From Hygrophila difformis (lineage: Eukaryota > Streptophyta > Magnoliopsida > Lamiales > Acanthaceae), in the NCBI GenBank assembly GCA_030278955.1, contig JAOANR010000002.1, forward strand, positions 9,723,982 through 9,787,981: 64,000 nucleotides of DNA, read 5' to 3'. The notes beneath the pieces were generated by a model. It ran no database searches, was not told the DNA's origin, and was given only the letters and a program-made list of their open reading frames with translations. This document shows positions 24,458 to 36,757 of this stretch, one piece after another. The translations under genes were made by a program, and so were the position numbers. Each line of letters opens with the position of its first letter. Position 1 is the stretch's first letter.

Positions 24458-24625
24458 TGAACTTAGAATCTTGGAAACGTGAACTTAGAATCTTGGAAAC
24501 TTGAACTTAGAATCTTGGCAAAACTTGAACTTAGAATCTTTGCGAAATGAACTTAGAATCTTGGAAACTCGAACCTAGAATCTTGGCGAATTGAACTTAG
24601 AATCTTGGCGAATATTAACTTAGAT
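24458..24625 (+). repeat. Leader minisatellite, about eight units of 19-24 bases
   Basis: Consecutive units of the form TGAACTTAGAATCTTGG plus a short variable spacer (AAACG, AAACT, CAAAACT, CGAAT) fill the RNA leader between primer site and leader ORF. The homologous array in element B is at 37122-37258. Element C lacks it. Confidence 0.9.
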
Positions 24626-24641
24626 CTCTTGCTTGCGCTAG

Positions 24642-24965
24642 ATGGCTAGTCAAGACATGATGCAGTTGATGGTCAGGATGATGAGTGTTCATCTCGATTC
24701 CCACCAAACCCTACAGCAGATGAAGTACCGTATGGCTCAATTGGAGGCCGATTTACGCCACATGGGCAACTGGAGAGAGGCGGATCATCACCGCATAAAC
24801 CAACTCGAGCGCCAAGTCCAAACCCTTACTATGCAAAACTTAATACTAAAAGAATACATCGATGCCCACGGGCAGGATTTAAACACTATCTTTGACGAGC
24901 TAATGCCGCCGAATTCGGAGGAGGAAGATCCTGCTACCCCACCGGAGGATGTCATGAGACACTAG
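24642..24965 (+). CDS. Leader coiled-coil ORF of element A (107 residues)
   Basis: A separate small ORF between primer site and gag starts ATGGCTAGTCAAGAC and ends at TAG. The predicted protein is heptad-rich with repeated Met/Leu/Gln, contains HMGNWREADHHRINQLERQV and ends in an acidic tail (SEEEDPATPPED). It has no zinc knuckle or enzyme motif. Homologues at the same place occur in element B (36758-37093, 111 residues) and, much diverged, in element C (41260-41658, 132 residues, HLGHLRETDHHNITQLQNQV). Retention across diverged elements suggests a selected product, perhaps a Gag partner or RNA-binding accessory; that role is inference. I know no named family. It is not in frame with gag. Confidence 0.7.
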   Translation: MASQDMMQLMVRMMSVHLDSHQTLQQMKYRMAQLEADLRHMGNWREADHHRINQLERQVQTLTMQNLILKEYIDAHGQDLNTIFDELMPPNSEEEDPATPPEDVMRH

Positions 24966-25226
24966 AGCTTCTATTATTAGATACTATTTTGCTAAGAAAA
25001 TATTTCTACTTTGTACTAAATTTCTTTTGAGGAAATAAAATGCCCGATTTATTTTTTTTAAATCAAAACAAAACAAAACAAAATAAAATAAAACCCCGAA
25101 GCATACGATGCTTCTTAATTCGAACGAAGCACCACGTGCTAAATTGCTACACACATAAACATTTATAGAAATCGCTTAGACTATATGCTAAATTCACTGG
25201 TCCTAATCCATCCCATTTGTACCAGA

Positions 25227-28200
25227 ATGGCACCCAGAGGAAGAGGAAGGGGAAGAACTCAACCCGCTCCCCAAACCACCAATGAAACACCTACTGAAAC
25301 ACCACCAAACGTCACTGAACCGATTCAACCTGATGAGGAACAGCCCCAAGGTGCGCAGGACGCCCCCGCACCGAACAATGTGGGCGATCGTCTTAGGACG
25401 ATAGAGGAAGTGTTGATTGCGCTCGGAAACGCGCAAGTCAACCAGGGTCAAGCTGCGGCGGTACCTCCGCCCCAAGCTCGCCCTAACTACCTGGCGATGG
25501 TGAATCCTTACCAGCCACCCCACTACGCTGGTGAGGAGGATCCAGCTAAACTGGAGGAATGGATCCGGACTTTTGACAAGCTGCTGGGAGCGGTCAAATG
25601 TCCGGAAGGAGAGAGGGTACATGCCGCTTCATACTACTTGGGAGGCGAAGCTGATGACTGGTGGCAAGCAACGCAAGCCAAACTGACTGAAGATGACGAG
25701 CCCTATTCGTGGATGGAGATGATGGAACTACTCCGGGATCGATTCTATCCCTTGAGTACCAAAGCTGCCATGTACGAAGAATTCCTGTCGTTGAAGCAAG
25801 GAAGCCAAACGGTGCAGGAATACTACACCCGCTTCAAGGAGCTGGTGAGGTTCGCACCGAGGCTAGTGCCTACTGATGCGGAAAAGGCACAGAAGATCGA
25901 GATGGGACTAAACCTGTCTGTGCGCGAGGTGATCACGGGGGTACACTACCCCGATTTGCAAGCCGTATACGATCGCGCTGTAGCGGTAGCACGCGTGCAG
26001 CAGCTGAAAAGAAGGGTGAGTGGGGAGTCCAGCAGGGGTCCTCAAGACAAGAGAAGCCGAGACTCAAGAAACGAGAACAAATCTGGAAGGAACGAGCAGC
26101 GCAGAGGGTCGAATAGGCCCCAACAAAACAACACTGGGAGGAGGTTCAACCAAGAAGATCCGGTACCGCCTTGCCCGCGATGTGGACGACCACATCTGGC
26201 AAGGGGATGCCCGCAACAAGGCGCTTGTTACCGATGCGGTCGAATGGGTCACGTTCGACGGGATTGCCGAACTAGGCTCGAGAACATAACAAAGAGGGAC
26301 GATTTGGTCGCGGGGCAAGAACAGCCTGAAAACCAAAACGGGCGAAACGGGAACAACCAAGGGTACAGACCCCCTCAAAATAGACCGCAGAACCAGAACC
26401 AGAACCAACGACCTCCGCCCCCGCAGAATCAAAACCAACAGCAAAACCAGCAGCAGAACGCGAATCAGCAGGGCAACCAAGGACGCCCTGTGGGGAGGCT
26501 CAATGTGGTAAACCAAGCGGACGTGCCTGCGCAAGGAGAAGTGATGGCAGGTACATTTTATGTGTTGAATACGCCCCTTAGAATTCTATTCGATTCTGGA
26601 GCTAGTTGCTCAATTATAGCATCAAGGATAGTGCCTGAGTTAGATCTACCTAAGTGCGAGAGAATTAGCTTAGGAATTCAATTGCCTTCTGGAGAAGTAG
26701 TGTCTTGCGCTAAACGATATAACAGAATTCCTATAGTGATAAAGAACGTAGAATTCTTCGCGAACTTAGTAGAATTTAACTTAAGAGACTTTGACATCAT
26801 ACTGGGGATGGATTGGTTATCCCAGTATAAGGCGGTGATCGAATGCCAAAAGCAAAAGATCACCTTGTCAAAAAGTAGGGGAAAGAGAGTTATCTTTTAC
26901 TCTCAGCCCCCTAAGAAAAATAACAAAATCGTTAGTGCACTCAAACTAAGTAACTTGATGCGTAAGGGGTACGAACTATATGCGTGCTATGTGCACAACC
27001 TTGAGGCGGAAGAAAACAAGGTTGATAGCATACCAGTGGTAAGAGAATACCCGGACGTGTTCCCTGAGGACATTCCGGGCATGCCACCTGAGAGAGATCT
27101 TGAATTCACTATAGATCTCATTCCGGGGACAGAGCCTGTCTCGAAAGCTCCGTACCGGATGGCACCACTAGAAATGAAGGAGTTAAAGGAACAACTCGAG
27201 GAACTGTTAGGAAAAGGTTACATAAGACCGAGTACTTCCCCTTGGGGAGCACCGGTTTTATTTGTCAAGAAGAAAGACGGAGGACTACGTCTTTGCATAG
27301 ATTACCGAGGACTAAACCAAGTGACCATTAAGAACAAATACCCCCTACCGAGAATAGAGGATCTGTTTGATCAACTGAAGGGAGCTTCAGTATTCTCGAA
27401 GATCGATTTGCGATCTGGGTATCATCAATTGAGGATTGCCGAGAAGGACATTCCAAAGACGGCGTTTCGAACACGATATGGCCATTACGAGTTCACAGTG
27501 TTATCCTTCGGGTTAACAAATGCTCCGGCCATGTTCATGAATCTCATGAACAACGTGTTCCGAGAATTATTAGACCAGTGTGTCGTAGTGTTCATCGACG
27601 ACATCCTGATCTACTCAAAGAGCGAGGAAGAGCATGCAAAACACCTACATCAAGTGTTAGAAATCCTGCGAAGAAATCAGCTATACGGCAAGCTGTCGAA
27701 ATGCGACTTCTGGCTGAAAGAAGTGGCATTTCTCGGACACATAGTATCCGCTGATGGAGTATCAGTGGATCCGGCAAAAGTCTCTGCCGTAACTGAATGG
27801 GCAACCCCCAAGAGTCCAACGGAAATAAGGAGTTTCCTTGGATTAGCCGGATATTATAGACGATTTGTGAAGGTCTTTTCAAGGATTGCACGTCCTTTGA
27901 CCCAGCTACTTAAGAAAGGAGCAAAATACGAGTGGACCGAAGCATGTGAGATTGCGTTTCAAGAGTTGAAGAAACGACTCACAACCACACCCGTATTAAC
28001 ACTACCATCAGAGAATGGTGACTTCGAAGTATATAGCGATGCTTCGAAGGAAGGTTTAGGTTGTGTTTTGATGCAAGACTCGAGAGTCGTAGCCTATGCA
28101 TCACGCCAACTAAAACCTCACGAGGAAAATTATCCGACACATGACCTGGAGTTGGCAGCGGTCGTATTCGCTCTAAAGATATGGAGACATTATCTCTATG

Positions 28201-29957
28201 GGCGGAAGTGTCGAATGTTCACCGACCACAAAAGCTTGAAATATATATTCACTCAGAAGGAGTTGAATTTGAGACAGCGAAGGTGGTTGGAACTTATTAA
28301 AGACTACGATTTAGAGATAGCATACCACGAGGGGAAGGCGAATGTGGTAGCCGATGCCCTAAGTCGGAAAACCCAACACGTAACAAACTCGTTGGTAATT
28401 CCGCCGGCATTGTACATGGAGCTGGCGAGATTGGAGTTAGAACTTGTGCATCCTGGCACAGTGAGAGAAACAGTCAATGCCATGGTCGTAGAAACTCCAA
28501 TATTAGACGAGATTCGACTCGCTCAACCGGGCGACCCGAAACTCGAGAAGATAAAAGGGTATATTGCCGAAGGAAAGGCAATAGGATTTGCTATCCACGA
28601 GGATGGAAGCATCCGTTTCAAAGGGAGGTGGTGTGTGCCTCTTAAATGTGCCGAGTTGAAGCAAAGATTGATGGAGGAAGGGCACAACACGCCATATTCC
28701 GTACATCCCGGAGGTGACAAGCTATACAAAGATCTGAAGGAGATCTATTGGTGGCCGGGAATGAAGAAGGAAGTCGCGAACTTCGTGGCGAGATGTCTCA
28801 CCTGCCAAAAGGTTAAGGCAGTGCGACATAAACCCTTAGGATTGATGCAACCACTAGAGATTCCAAGTTGGAAGTGGGATAGCATCTCAATGGACTTTGT
28901 CTCGGGATTACCCCGATCACCTAAAGGCATGAATAAGATTTGGGTGATTGTGGATAGGCTAACGAAGACAGCCATATTTATCCCAATGAAAGACACGTGG
29001 ACTATGGACCAATTGGCCCGAGCCTACATTGATAATGTGGTACGACGACATGGAGTACCACATGATACCATTTCCGATAGAGACAGTAGATTTGTCTCTC
29101 ATTTCTGGACGGAGTTACAAAAAGCTCTCGGTACTCAAATCAAAATGAGCACCGCATTCCACCCAATGACGGATGGTCAAACCGAGAGAACAATCCAAAC
29201 ACTAGAGGACATGCTGAGAGCATGTGTGTTGGAATTCAAAGGAAATTGGGAATCTCAGTTACCCTTGATTGAGTTTTCTTATAATAATAGCTACCATGCT
29301 AGTATCGGCATGGCACCTTTCGAGGCGTTGTATGGACGAAAGTGCCGAAGCCCTTTGAGCTGGGAAGAAAACGATAAGTCCGTGGTAGTGGGACCACAAC
29401 TTATCGAAGACATGGCTCAACAAATCAAAGTGATTCAAGGGAAGATGAAAGCCGCACAAGACCGTCAAAAGAGTTATGCCGACGTGAGACGACGAGACCT
29501 AGAATTTCAAGTGGGAGATAGGGTCATGCTAAAGATATCACCCATGAAGGGGGTGATGCGCTTTGGCAAACGAGGAAAGTTAAGTCCTCGATACATAGGA
29601 CCTTATGAAATCCTAGAACGAGTCGGAACTCTAGCCTACCGATTGGCTTTACCGCCACACTTAGATCGAGTTCATAATGTCTTCCATGTCTCGCAACTAA
29701 AGAAGTATGTGCCGGACCCGACACATGTACTTCAACCGGAGATATTTGAGCTCGATGAAGACTTGACTTACGAAGAAGTCCCAGTGCGTATTCTTGACAC
29801 TAAGGAACGAGTAACAAGGAATAAAACCGTCAAAATGATCAAGGTTCTTTGGTCAAACCACGAAAGTGAGACGGCAACTTGGGAAGTAGAATCCGACATG
29901 AGAGAACGATACCCGACATTGTTCCAAACCGATACCGACACAGTTATGGGGACATAA
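25227..29957 (+). CDS. gag-pol: Gag-pol polyprotein of element A
   Basis: A single frame of 1576 residues. The start [13 protein letters not shown] is chosen because the element B homologue begins there ([13 protein letters not shown]); a Met 14 codons upstream is also in frame. Order: Gag domain (about 90-265), two zinc knuckles [13 protein letters not shown] (from 316) and [14 protein letters not shown] (from 334), Gln/Asn-rich linker, aspartic protease with DSGA at 456, reverse transcriptase with FVKKKDGG near 679 and catalytic FIDD at 789, RNase H with YSDAS at 936-940, integrase with HX6H..CX2C (1153-1193) and DD35E (Asp 1223, Asp 1284, Glu 1320), then a C-terminal chromodomain (about 1515-1568) that in this clade targets integration to particular chromatin. 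No stop or frameshift is seen. Gag and Pol are fused in one frame, as usual for chromoviruses. Confidence 0.95.
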   Translation: MAPRGRGRGRTQPAPQTTNETPTETPPNVTEPIQPDEEQPQGAQDAPAPNNVGDRLRTIEEVLIALGNAQVNQGQAAAVPPPQARPNYLAMVNPYQPPHYAGEEDPAKLEEWIRTFDKLLGAVKCPEGERVHAASYYLGGEADDWWQATQAKLTEDDEPYSWMEMMELLRDRFYPLSTKAAMYEEFLSLKQGSQTVQEYYTRFKELVRFAPRLVPTDAEKAQKIEMGLNLSVREVITGVHYPDLQAVYDRAVAVARVQQLKRRVSGESSRGPQDKRSRDSRNENKSGRNEQRRGSNRPQQNNTGRRFNQEDPVPPCPRCGRPHLARGCPQQGACYRCGRMGHVRRDCRTRLENITKRDDLVAGQEQPENQNGRNGNNQGYRPPQNRPQNQNQNQRPPPPQNQNQQQNQQQNANQQGNQGRPVGRLNVVNQADVPAQGEVMAGTFYVLNTPLRILFDSGASCSIIASRIVPELDLPKCERISLGIQLPSGEVVSCAKRYNRIPIVIKNVEFFANLVEFNLRDFDIILGMDWLSQYKAVIECQKQKITLSKSRGKRVIFYSQPPKKNNKIVSALKLSNLMRKGYELYACYVHNLEAEENKVDSIPVVREYPDVFPEDIPGMPPERDLEFTIDLIPGTEPVSKAPYRMAPLEMKELKEQLEELLGKGYIRPSTSPWGAPVLFVKKKDGGLRLCIDYRGLNQVTIKNKYPLPRIEDLFDQLKGASVFSKIDLRSGYHQLRIAEKDIPKTAFRTRYGHYEFTVLSFGLTNAPAMFMNLMNNVFRELLDQCVVVFIDDILIYSKSEEEHAKHLHQVLEILRRNQLYGKLSKCDFWLKEVAFLGHIVSADGVSVDPAKVSAVTEWATPKSPTEIRSFLGLAGYYRRFVKVFSRIARPLTQLLKKGAKYEWTEACEIAFQELKKRLTTTPVLTLPSENGDFEVYSDASKEGLGCVLMQDSRVVAYASRQLKPHEENYPTHDLELAAVVFALKIWRHYLYGRKCRMFTDHKSLKYIFTQKELNLRQRRWLELIKDYDLEIAYHEGKANVVADALSRKTQHVTNSLVIPPALYMELARLELELVHPGTVRETVNAMVVETPILDEIRLAQPGDPKLEKIKGYIAEGKAIGFAIHEDGSIRFKGRWCVPLKCAELKQRLMEEGHNTPYSVHPGGDKLYKDLKEIYWWPGMKKEVANFVARCLTCQKVKAVRHKPLGLMQPLEIPSWKWDSISMDFVSGLPRSPKGMNKIWVIVDRLTKTAIFIPMKDTWTMDQLARAYIDNVVRRHGVPHDTISDRDSRFVSHFWTELQKALGTQIKMSTAFHPMTDGQTERTIQTLEDMLRACVLEFKGNWESQLPLIEFSYNNSYHASIGMAPFEALYGRKCRSPLSWEENDKSVVVGPQLIEDMAQQIKVIQGKMKAAQDRQKSYADVRRRDLEFQVGDRVMLKISPMKGVMRFGKRGKLSPRYIGPYEILERVGTLAYRLALPPHLDRVHNVFHVSQLKKYVPDPTHVLQPEIFELDEDLTYEEVPVRILDTKERVTRNKTVKMIKVLWSNHESETATWEVESDMRERYPTLFQTDTDTVMGT

Positions 29958-29967
29958 CTGCAATCTT

Positions 29968-29980
29968 AAGGGGGAGAGGA
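29968..29980 (+). promoter_or_regulatory. Vestigial first polypurine tract and LTR-start-like sequence
   Basis: Ten bases after the pol stop, AAGGGGGAGAGGA is followed by TGTGATACCACC, close to an LTR start (TGTAATACCCG). It is about 200 bases upstream of the functional tract. In element D the LTR really does begin at the equivalent place. Confidence 0.6.
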
Positions 29981-30143
29981 TGTGATACCACCTAATTTTT
30001 CGTGCATTTTTGTAAACTTTTGAACTACGTTATGGCTTGATCCCTTTACCGGGTACGTAGGCAGCTTAGAAGTATTAATTCTAAGTTCAGTCACAACATA
30101 ATAAAACAAACACAAGACCTTAGCACGAGAAAAGCCGAAACAC

Positions 30144-30181
30144 AACTTCGAGGACGAAGTTGATTCTTAAGGAGGGTAGAC
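30144..30181 (+). promoter_or_regulatory. Hairpin and polypurine tract of element A
   Basis: A perfect 7-base-stem hairpin AACTTCG-AGGA-CGAAGTT (30144-30161) is followed by TGATTCTT and the tract AAGGAGGGTAGAC (30169-30181) adjoining the 3' LTR. The tract primes plus-strand synthesis. The hairpin recurs in B and C at the same distance. Confidence 0.85.
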
Positions 30182-32771
30182 TGTAATACCCGAGAATTTT
30201 CCATCATAAAATAAAACAATAATTAAATAAATAGATAATAGATAAAATAAATACCATAAATAAATAAATAAATCCAGCAAATAAAAGAAGTAAATAAAGA
30301 TAAGGAAATGAGTAATGAGATTTTTACTTAAAAAGGAATTAAAGGAATTTAATTAAATAAAAGGATGGATTAAAGGTAAATAAATGGTACACCAAAACCC
30401 GACACTAATGAACTCGAGGATTCGAGTCCAAAACATCCAATTAGACTGAGAATAAATCTAGAGAGAAAGTAGAAACCCGAAGATACCCCGGAAACCGGAA
30501 TTCGGGAGCATAGAGGGATAGAAACCCGAAAGAGAGGCGGAAAAGCACGACGGATCGCACGACCCGCCCGGACCGAAGTCCAGGCGAGAGTCGCGCGGTG
30601 GCCGCGCGGTGAAGGGGGATTAGCGCGCCACGACCGCGCCACTTGACAGATTCGCCCGTTGCGTGAATCTCTCGCCCGAACGCGGATTTTTCGACTTTCG
30701 GTTGAACATCTCTCGACCCAAGACCTTTAGGTCCTAGGGATTGAGAAATCTATAAATAAACCCCTTGGGAGCCCCAAACAAGTTTACAAAACCCTACAAC
30801 CTTCTATACGTTCGAAACCCTAAATTCATAGTCAACGGAAAGCACCAAACGGAGGCAGCAGCTTTGGACGAAAATCCAAGGATCTCCAAACGTTGTGGTA
30901 AGCTCTAGTTCGATAAATCTCTTCACGTTTCAATCCGAAAACGGATTCTAACTTCGGTTCTTTTCTTTCTACACCCCGTATTGAATCTAGATCGTAGAAC
31001 CCGACGAACGGAGAGGAGAAACAGTGATCTGGAAGCCACGCCTCTGAATTAGACATCCCCGACGTTCATAAATTCAGTAAGTTAACTCTTACATGGTTTT
31101 GGGATGAATTAAAACATTCAAAACTAAAAGATTAACAAGAAACCGAAAATCTGTCAATTCTTACTTTCTACCGGCGCAACAAATTTGTTGAATTTTTCCG
31201 AACCTTAAAAAGAACTCAAACGGAAAAACGTAAAACATGACAAACGTTCCTAAGACTTAGATCTATCAACTGTAAATTTTTGAGAATTTTTGGAGTTGAT
31301 TTGATATGTGAAAACCCATTGAAACCGAGCTGTTGGAATCTAGATCTTGAAATCTTGGACAGAACTTAGGAATGATCTTGATCACGTTTTTGACATAGGA
31401 TCTAGGCTGTTTTAGATCTTTGGCCGAACATGAAAGTTGTAGATAATTGTCTTAAGATGATCCCTGTCAAATTTCATTAAATTTGGAGTTGAATTGCTAT
31501 GGTAGAATTCGAAATCTTTAAGCTGTGACACATTAAACTCGGACAGAATTATTCTTATGCGAAAATTGGTGATTTTGACCTACTTAGGTATCTCGGATCG
31601 AAAACGTTAAAACACGAAAGTTGTAGATCTTGATGTTTCCGAGTCAGATAGGAAATTTTGGAATTTTTGGAATTAAATCTGATTTTAGACGAATTTTAGA
31701 GTAAACTGTGATTTACCGAAACGAAATCTTGAAATCTTGTTGAAACATGGAATTAACCTATAGGGTTGAAACGAGTTGAGATATTATAAATACAAATGAG
31801 GTTAGATTTTAAAAATTAAATCCCCTTACAAACTTGATAAATTAAAATTAGGGGTGAGTGCTCTGCAGGGTGCCCCCTAACGATTCACTTCGTGCCGTAA
31901 TGGACGATGGTGACCCCGCGCGCTAAACTTGAGATATGGATTGCCTAAACGGCGAAATATAGAGCCTACACTCTCGTGAATATCCGTATGGGTTTCCCGA
32001 GGCTCCGGAGTGGTACTGGGTATGGCTGATACGGTTGCGGCCGCCGGGCTACCGGCTAAACCTGTTGACATCGCGATTTTATCGTGAAACTTTGAAATAC
32101 CAAATCGGGAATGTAATGGGGATTCTAAACTAAATTAAATTAGATTAAATTATGTTGTTGTCCAATTAAATTATTTAAATGCTTTATTTAAATTATGGCT
32201 TTTATGATTAAACCATGTGATATGTTTCATTAAATAGAGCCCTGAGATAAATTATGCTATTGGATATGGATTAGATGAAATTAAATATTATGTTATTATC
32301 ATGCTTTTGTTAAATTACTAAATTTATGGCTTTAAAACTCTACGATCATGCATGCGTTAACTTACTCAGCAATTTTGCTGACCAAAACCGTTTTTATTCC
32401 TTTTCTTACAGAATATGTGGAATGAGCATGTGTGAGCACGAATCATGCATGGGATTTTGGGGATTGTTATTTTGCTTTTAAATTCGTACTTTAGACTATA
32501 TTATGAACGGGCCTGTTTAACCCGTGTTTTGGCCATGTCGGCCCCTTTTATATTTTCCGCTGCGATACTGTACTAAACTAAATATTTCCGCTGCGCTATG
32601 CTACTATTATTTTCGAATTATATTGTATGGGCTATTTTGAATGCTTTAAATGTTTTAAATACTGCAATACCTAGCCTTGCATCTCTTTAGTAAGCTCGGA
32701 GAAACCGTGTCTTACTAGGGAGATGTGGCGGTGACATCCCGACCTGGGTGACCAAAAACCGGGGTGTTACA
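30182..32771 (+). mobile_element. Element A 3' LTR
   Basis: 2590 bases, nearly identical to 21639-24240. A 13-base segment (AGATGTGGACGCC) present in the 5' LTR is absent near 30731, and one extra G is present near 30701; together these explain the 12-base length difference. It is followed by the target duplicate GCTAT at 32772-32776 and the continuation of element B. Confidence 0.95.
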
Positions 32772-35132
32772 GCTATCCCACTTCCAACTTGGAATCTCTA
32801 GTGGTTGCATCAGTTCTAGGGGTTTATGTCGCACTGCCTTGACCCTTTGGCAGGTGAGACATTTCGCCACGGAATTTGCCACTTCCTTCTTCATTCCCGG
32901 CCACCAATAGATCTTCTTCAGATCTTTGTATAACTTGTCACCTCCGGGATGTATGGAATATGGCGTGTTGTGCCCTTCCTCCATCAACCTTTGCTTCAAT
33001 TCGGCACACTTCTGAGGCACACACCATCTCCCTTTAAAACGGATGCTTCCATCCTCGTGGACAGCAAATCCTATTGCCCTTCCTTCGGCAATATACCCCC
33101 TTATCTTCTCCAATTTCGCGTCGCCCGGTTGAGCGAGTCGAATCTCGTCCAATATTGGAGTTTCTACGACCATGGCATTGATCGTTTCACCTACTGTGCC
33201 AGGATGCAGAAGTTCTAACTCCAATCATGCTAACTCCATGTACAATGCCGGCGGAATTACCAACGAGTTTGTCACGTGTTGGGTTTTCCGACTTAGGGCA
33301 TCGGCTTCCACATTCGCCTTCCCTTCGTGGTAGGCTATCTCTAAATCGTAATCTTTGATGAGTTCCAACCACCTTCGCTGTCTCAAATTCAACTCCTTCT
33401 GAGTGAATATATATTTCAAGCTCTTGTGGTCGGTGAACATTCGACACTTCCGCCCATAAAGATAATGTCTCCATATCTTTAGAGCGAAAACGACCGCTGC
33501 CAGCTCCAGGTCATGTGTCGGATAATTCTCCTCGTGAGGTTTCAGTTGGCGTGATGCATACGCTACGACTCTCGAGTCTTGCATCAAAACACAACCTAAA
33601 CCTTCCTTCGAAGCATCGCTGTAAACTTCGAAGTCACCATTCTCCGATGGTAGTGTTAATACGGGTGTGGTTGTGAGTCGTTTCTTCAGTTCTTGAAACG
33701 CTGTCTCACAAGCCTCTGTCCACACGTATTTTACTCCCTTTTTCAGTAGCTGGGTCAAAGGTCGTGCGATTTTAGAAAAATCCTTCACGAACCGTCTACA
33801 GTACCCGGCTAATCCAAGGAAACTCCTTATCTCGGTTTGGCTCTTTGGAGTTGCCCACTCAGTTACGGCAGAGACTTTTGCCAAATCCACTGAAACTCCA
33901 TCAGCGGATACTATATGTCCAAGAAATGCTACCTCCTTCAACCAAAAATCGCATTTGGACAGTTTGCCGTATAGCTGATTCCTTCGCAAGGTCCCTAACA
34001 CTTGGTGTAAGTGCTGGGCATGCTCCTCCTCGTTTTTCGAGTAGATCAGGATGTAATCAATGAACACCACTACGCACTGATCTAACAGCTCTCGAAATAC
34101 ATTGTTCATGAGGTTCATGAACATTGCCGGAGCATTTGTTAACCCAAAGGATAACAACGTAAACTCGTAGTGACCATATCGAGTTCGAAACGCCGTCTTC
34201 GGAATGTCTTTCTCGGCAATTCTCAACTGGTGATACCCAGATCGTAAGTCGATCTTCGAGAATACTGAAGCTCCCTTCAGTTGATCAAATAGATCCTCTA
34301 TTCTCGGCAAAGGGTATTTATTTTTGATGGTCACTTGGTTTAGTCCTCGGTAATCTATGGAAAGACGTAGTCCTCCGTCTTTCTTCTTAACGAATAAAAC
34401 CGGTGCTCCCCAGGGGGAAGTACTCGGCCGTATATACCCCTTTCATAACAGCTTCTCGAGTTGGTCTTTTAACTCCTTCATTTCCAGTGGTGCCATCCGA
34501 TACGGAGCTTTCGAGACAGGCTCTGTGCCCGGAATGAGATCTATCATGAATTCAAGATCCCTCTCAGGTGGCATGCCCGGGATGTCTTCGGGAAACACAT
34601 CCGGGTATTCTCTTACCACTGGTATGCTATCAACCTTGTTCTCTTCCGCCTCAAGGTTGTGCACGTAGCACGCATATAGTTCATACCCCTTACGCATCAA
34701 GTTACTTAGTTTAAGTGCACTAACGATTTTGTTACTCTTCTTAGGGGGCTGAGAGTAAAAGATAACTCTCTTTCCCCTACTTTTTGACAAGGCGATCTTT
34801 TGCTTTGGGCATTCGATCACCGCTTTATACTGGGATAACCAATCCATCCCCGGTATGATGTCAAATTCTCTTAAGTTAAATTCTACTAAGTTCGCGAAGA
34901 ATTCTACGTTCTTTATCACTATAGGAATTCCGTTATATCGTTTAGAGCAAGATACTACTTCTCCAGATGGCAATTGAATTCCTAAGCTAATTCTCTCGCA
35001 CTTAGGTAGATCTAACTCAGGCACTATTCTTGATGCTATAATTGAGCAACTAGCTCCAGAATCGAATAAAACTCTAAGGGGCGTATTCGAAACATGAAAT
35101 GTACCTGCCATCACTTCTCCTTGAGCAGGCAC
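32772..35132 (-). pseudogene. Element B protease, reverse transcriptase, RNase H and integrase N-terminus
   Basis: Minus-strand pol, homologous throughout to element A. Protease [10 protein letters not shown] is intact (in 35132-34443). A TGA replaces a Gly codon at about 34443, before [12 protein letters not shown]. The reverse transcriptase continues as 34334-33225, but its catalytic motif reads FIDY, not FIDD (codon 34055-34053), destroying the second metal-binding Asp. RNase H ([10 protein letters not shown]) and the YEGKAN/ADALSRK connection follow. A disrupted junction near 33225 precedes the integrase zinc-binding region (HNTPYSIHPGGDKL, CLTCQRVK), which ends at KWDS where element A is inserted. 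The reading resumes at 21638. Confidence 0.92.
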
Positions 35133-36424
35133 GTCCGCTTGATAAGCCTCCCCATAGGGCGTCCTTGATTGCCCTGCTGATTCGCATTCTGCTGCTGGTT
35201 TTGCTATTGGTTTTGATTCTGCGGTGGCGGAGGTCGTTGGTTCTGGTTCTGATTCGGCGGCCTAAATTGGTTTTGAGGGGGTCTATACCACTGGTTATTT
35301 CCGTTCCGCCCGTTTTGGTTCTGAGGTTGTTCCTGCCCCGTGACCAGGTCTTCCCTTTTAGTTATGTTTTCGAGCCTAGTTCGGCATTCCCGTCGAACGT
35401 GACCCATTTGACCGCATCGGTAGCAGGTGCCCTGTTGCAGGCATCCCCTCGCCAGATGGGGTCGTCCACATCGTGGGCAGGGTGGTACCGGATCTTCCTG
35501 GTTGAACCTCCTCCCATTGTTGTTTTGTTGGGGCCTATTCGGCCCTCTCCGCTGTTCGTTCCTCCCAGTGTTGTTCTCGCTTCTCGAGTCCCGGTTTCTC
35601 TTATCTTTGGGACCCCTGCTGGACTCCCTACTCACCCTTCTCTTCAGTTGCTGCACACGCGCTACTGCCACAGCGCGGTCATACACAGCTTGCAAATCGG
35701 GGTAGTGTACCCCCGCGATCACCTCGCGAACAGACAGGTTCAGCCCCATCTCGAACTTTTGTGCCTTTTCTGCATCAGTGGGCACTAGCCTTGGTGCGAA
35801 CCTCACCAGCTCCTTAAAACGTGTGTAGTATTCTTGCACAGTTTGGCCTCCTTGCTTCAGCGACAGGAACTCTTCGTACATCGCTGATTTGGTACTCAGG
35901 GGATAGAATCGATCCCTGAGCATCTCCATCATTTCCGCCCATGAGTAGGGCTCGTCATCCTCCGTCAGTTTGGCTTGTGTCGCCTGCCACCAGTCGTCAG
36001 CTTCGCCTCCCAAGTAGTATGAGGCGACGTGCACTCTTTCTCCTTCCGGACACTTGACTGCTCCCAGCAGCTTGTCGAAAGTCCGGATCCACTCCTCCAG
36101 TTTAGCTGGATCCTCCTCACCAGCATAGTGGGGCGGCTGGTAAGGATTCACCATCGCCAAGTAGTTGGGGCGAGCTTGGGGCGGAGGTACCGCCGCAGCT
36201 TGGCCCTGGTTGACTTGCGCGTTTCCTAGCGCAATCAAAACCTCCTCTATCGTCCAAAGACGATCGCCCACATTGTTCGGTGCGGGGGCGTCCTGCGCAC
36301 CTTGGGGTTGTTCCTCTACCGGTTGGGCCGGTTCCGTGACATTTGGAGGTATTTCGGTAGGTGTTTCAGTTGTGGTTTGGAGAGCGGGTTGAGTTCTTCC
36401 TCTTCCTCTTCCTCTGGATGTCAT
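35133..36424 (-). pseudogene. Element B gag, broken by a nonsense codon
   Basis: Starts [14 protein letters not shown] at 36424 and matches element A Gag for about 400 residues, including both zinc knuckles ([27 protein letters not shown]). A CAG-to-TAG type change in the Gln/Asn-rich linker ends the frame at 35204, so Gag would be made without protease or polymerase. A further small disruption lies between the stop and 35132, where the protease frame begins. Confidence 0.92.
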
Positions 36425-36585
36425 TCTGGCACAAATAGGGTGGATTAGGACTTGTGAATTTAACGTATAGTCTAAATAATTTCTATAAATGTATATGTGT
36501 TTTGTAATTTAGCATGTGGTGTTCGATCGAGCTAAGAAGCGCCGTACGCTTCGGGGTTTTATTTTAATTTGTTTTATTTCGATTT

Positions 36586-36658
36586 TTTTTTACTGCTGTA
36601 CGGACAGGTCTCTCCGTTTTTTTTTTGTTTTTTGTTTTTTTTTTTTGTTTTTTTTCGA
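36586..36658. repeat. T-rich homopolymer-like expansion in element B leader
   Basis: Runs of T separated by single G bases fill the segment that in element A is a short A-rich piece (plus-strand equivalent near 25060-25090). It looks like slippage expansion after insertion. Confidence 0.6.
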
Positions 36659-36757
36659 TTTATTATAAATAAATCGGGCATTTTATTATCTCAGAAGAAA
36701 TTTTAATACAAAGGTAGAAATATTTTCCTAGCAAAATAGTATCTAAAAATAGAATCT

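Larger units (their letters stand above)
21639..32771 (+). mobile_element. Element A: intact, young Ty3/gypsy chromovirus (Tekay/Del-like)
   Basis: An 11.1-kb element with nearly identical LTRs (2602 and 2590 bases), TG..CA ends, an exact 5-base target duplication GCTAT (21634-21638, 32772-32776), a tRNA-Met primer site, a leader ORF, one uninterrupted gag-pol frame with all catalytic residues and a polypurine tract. The chromodomain after integrase and the primer type fit the Tekay/Del lineage of chromoviruses. It inserted in the integrase gene of element B, and is the youngest full-length element in the window. Nothing in the sequence prevents it from being autonomous. Confidence 0.95.

Noticed and set aside
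26064..26534. Minus-strand ORF opposite gag in element A (and equivalents in B)
   Set aside because: Opposite-strand shadow of the Gln/Asn/Arg-rich gag linker; no domain, and not comparable to the genuine antisense gene of C.
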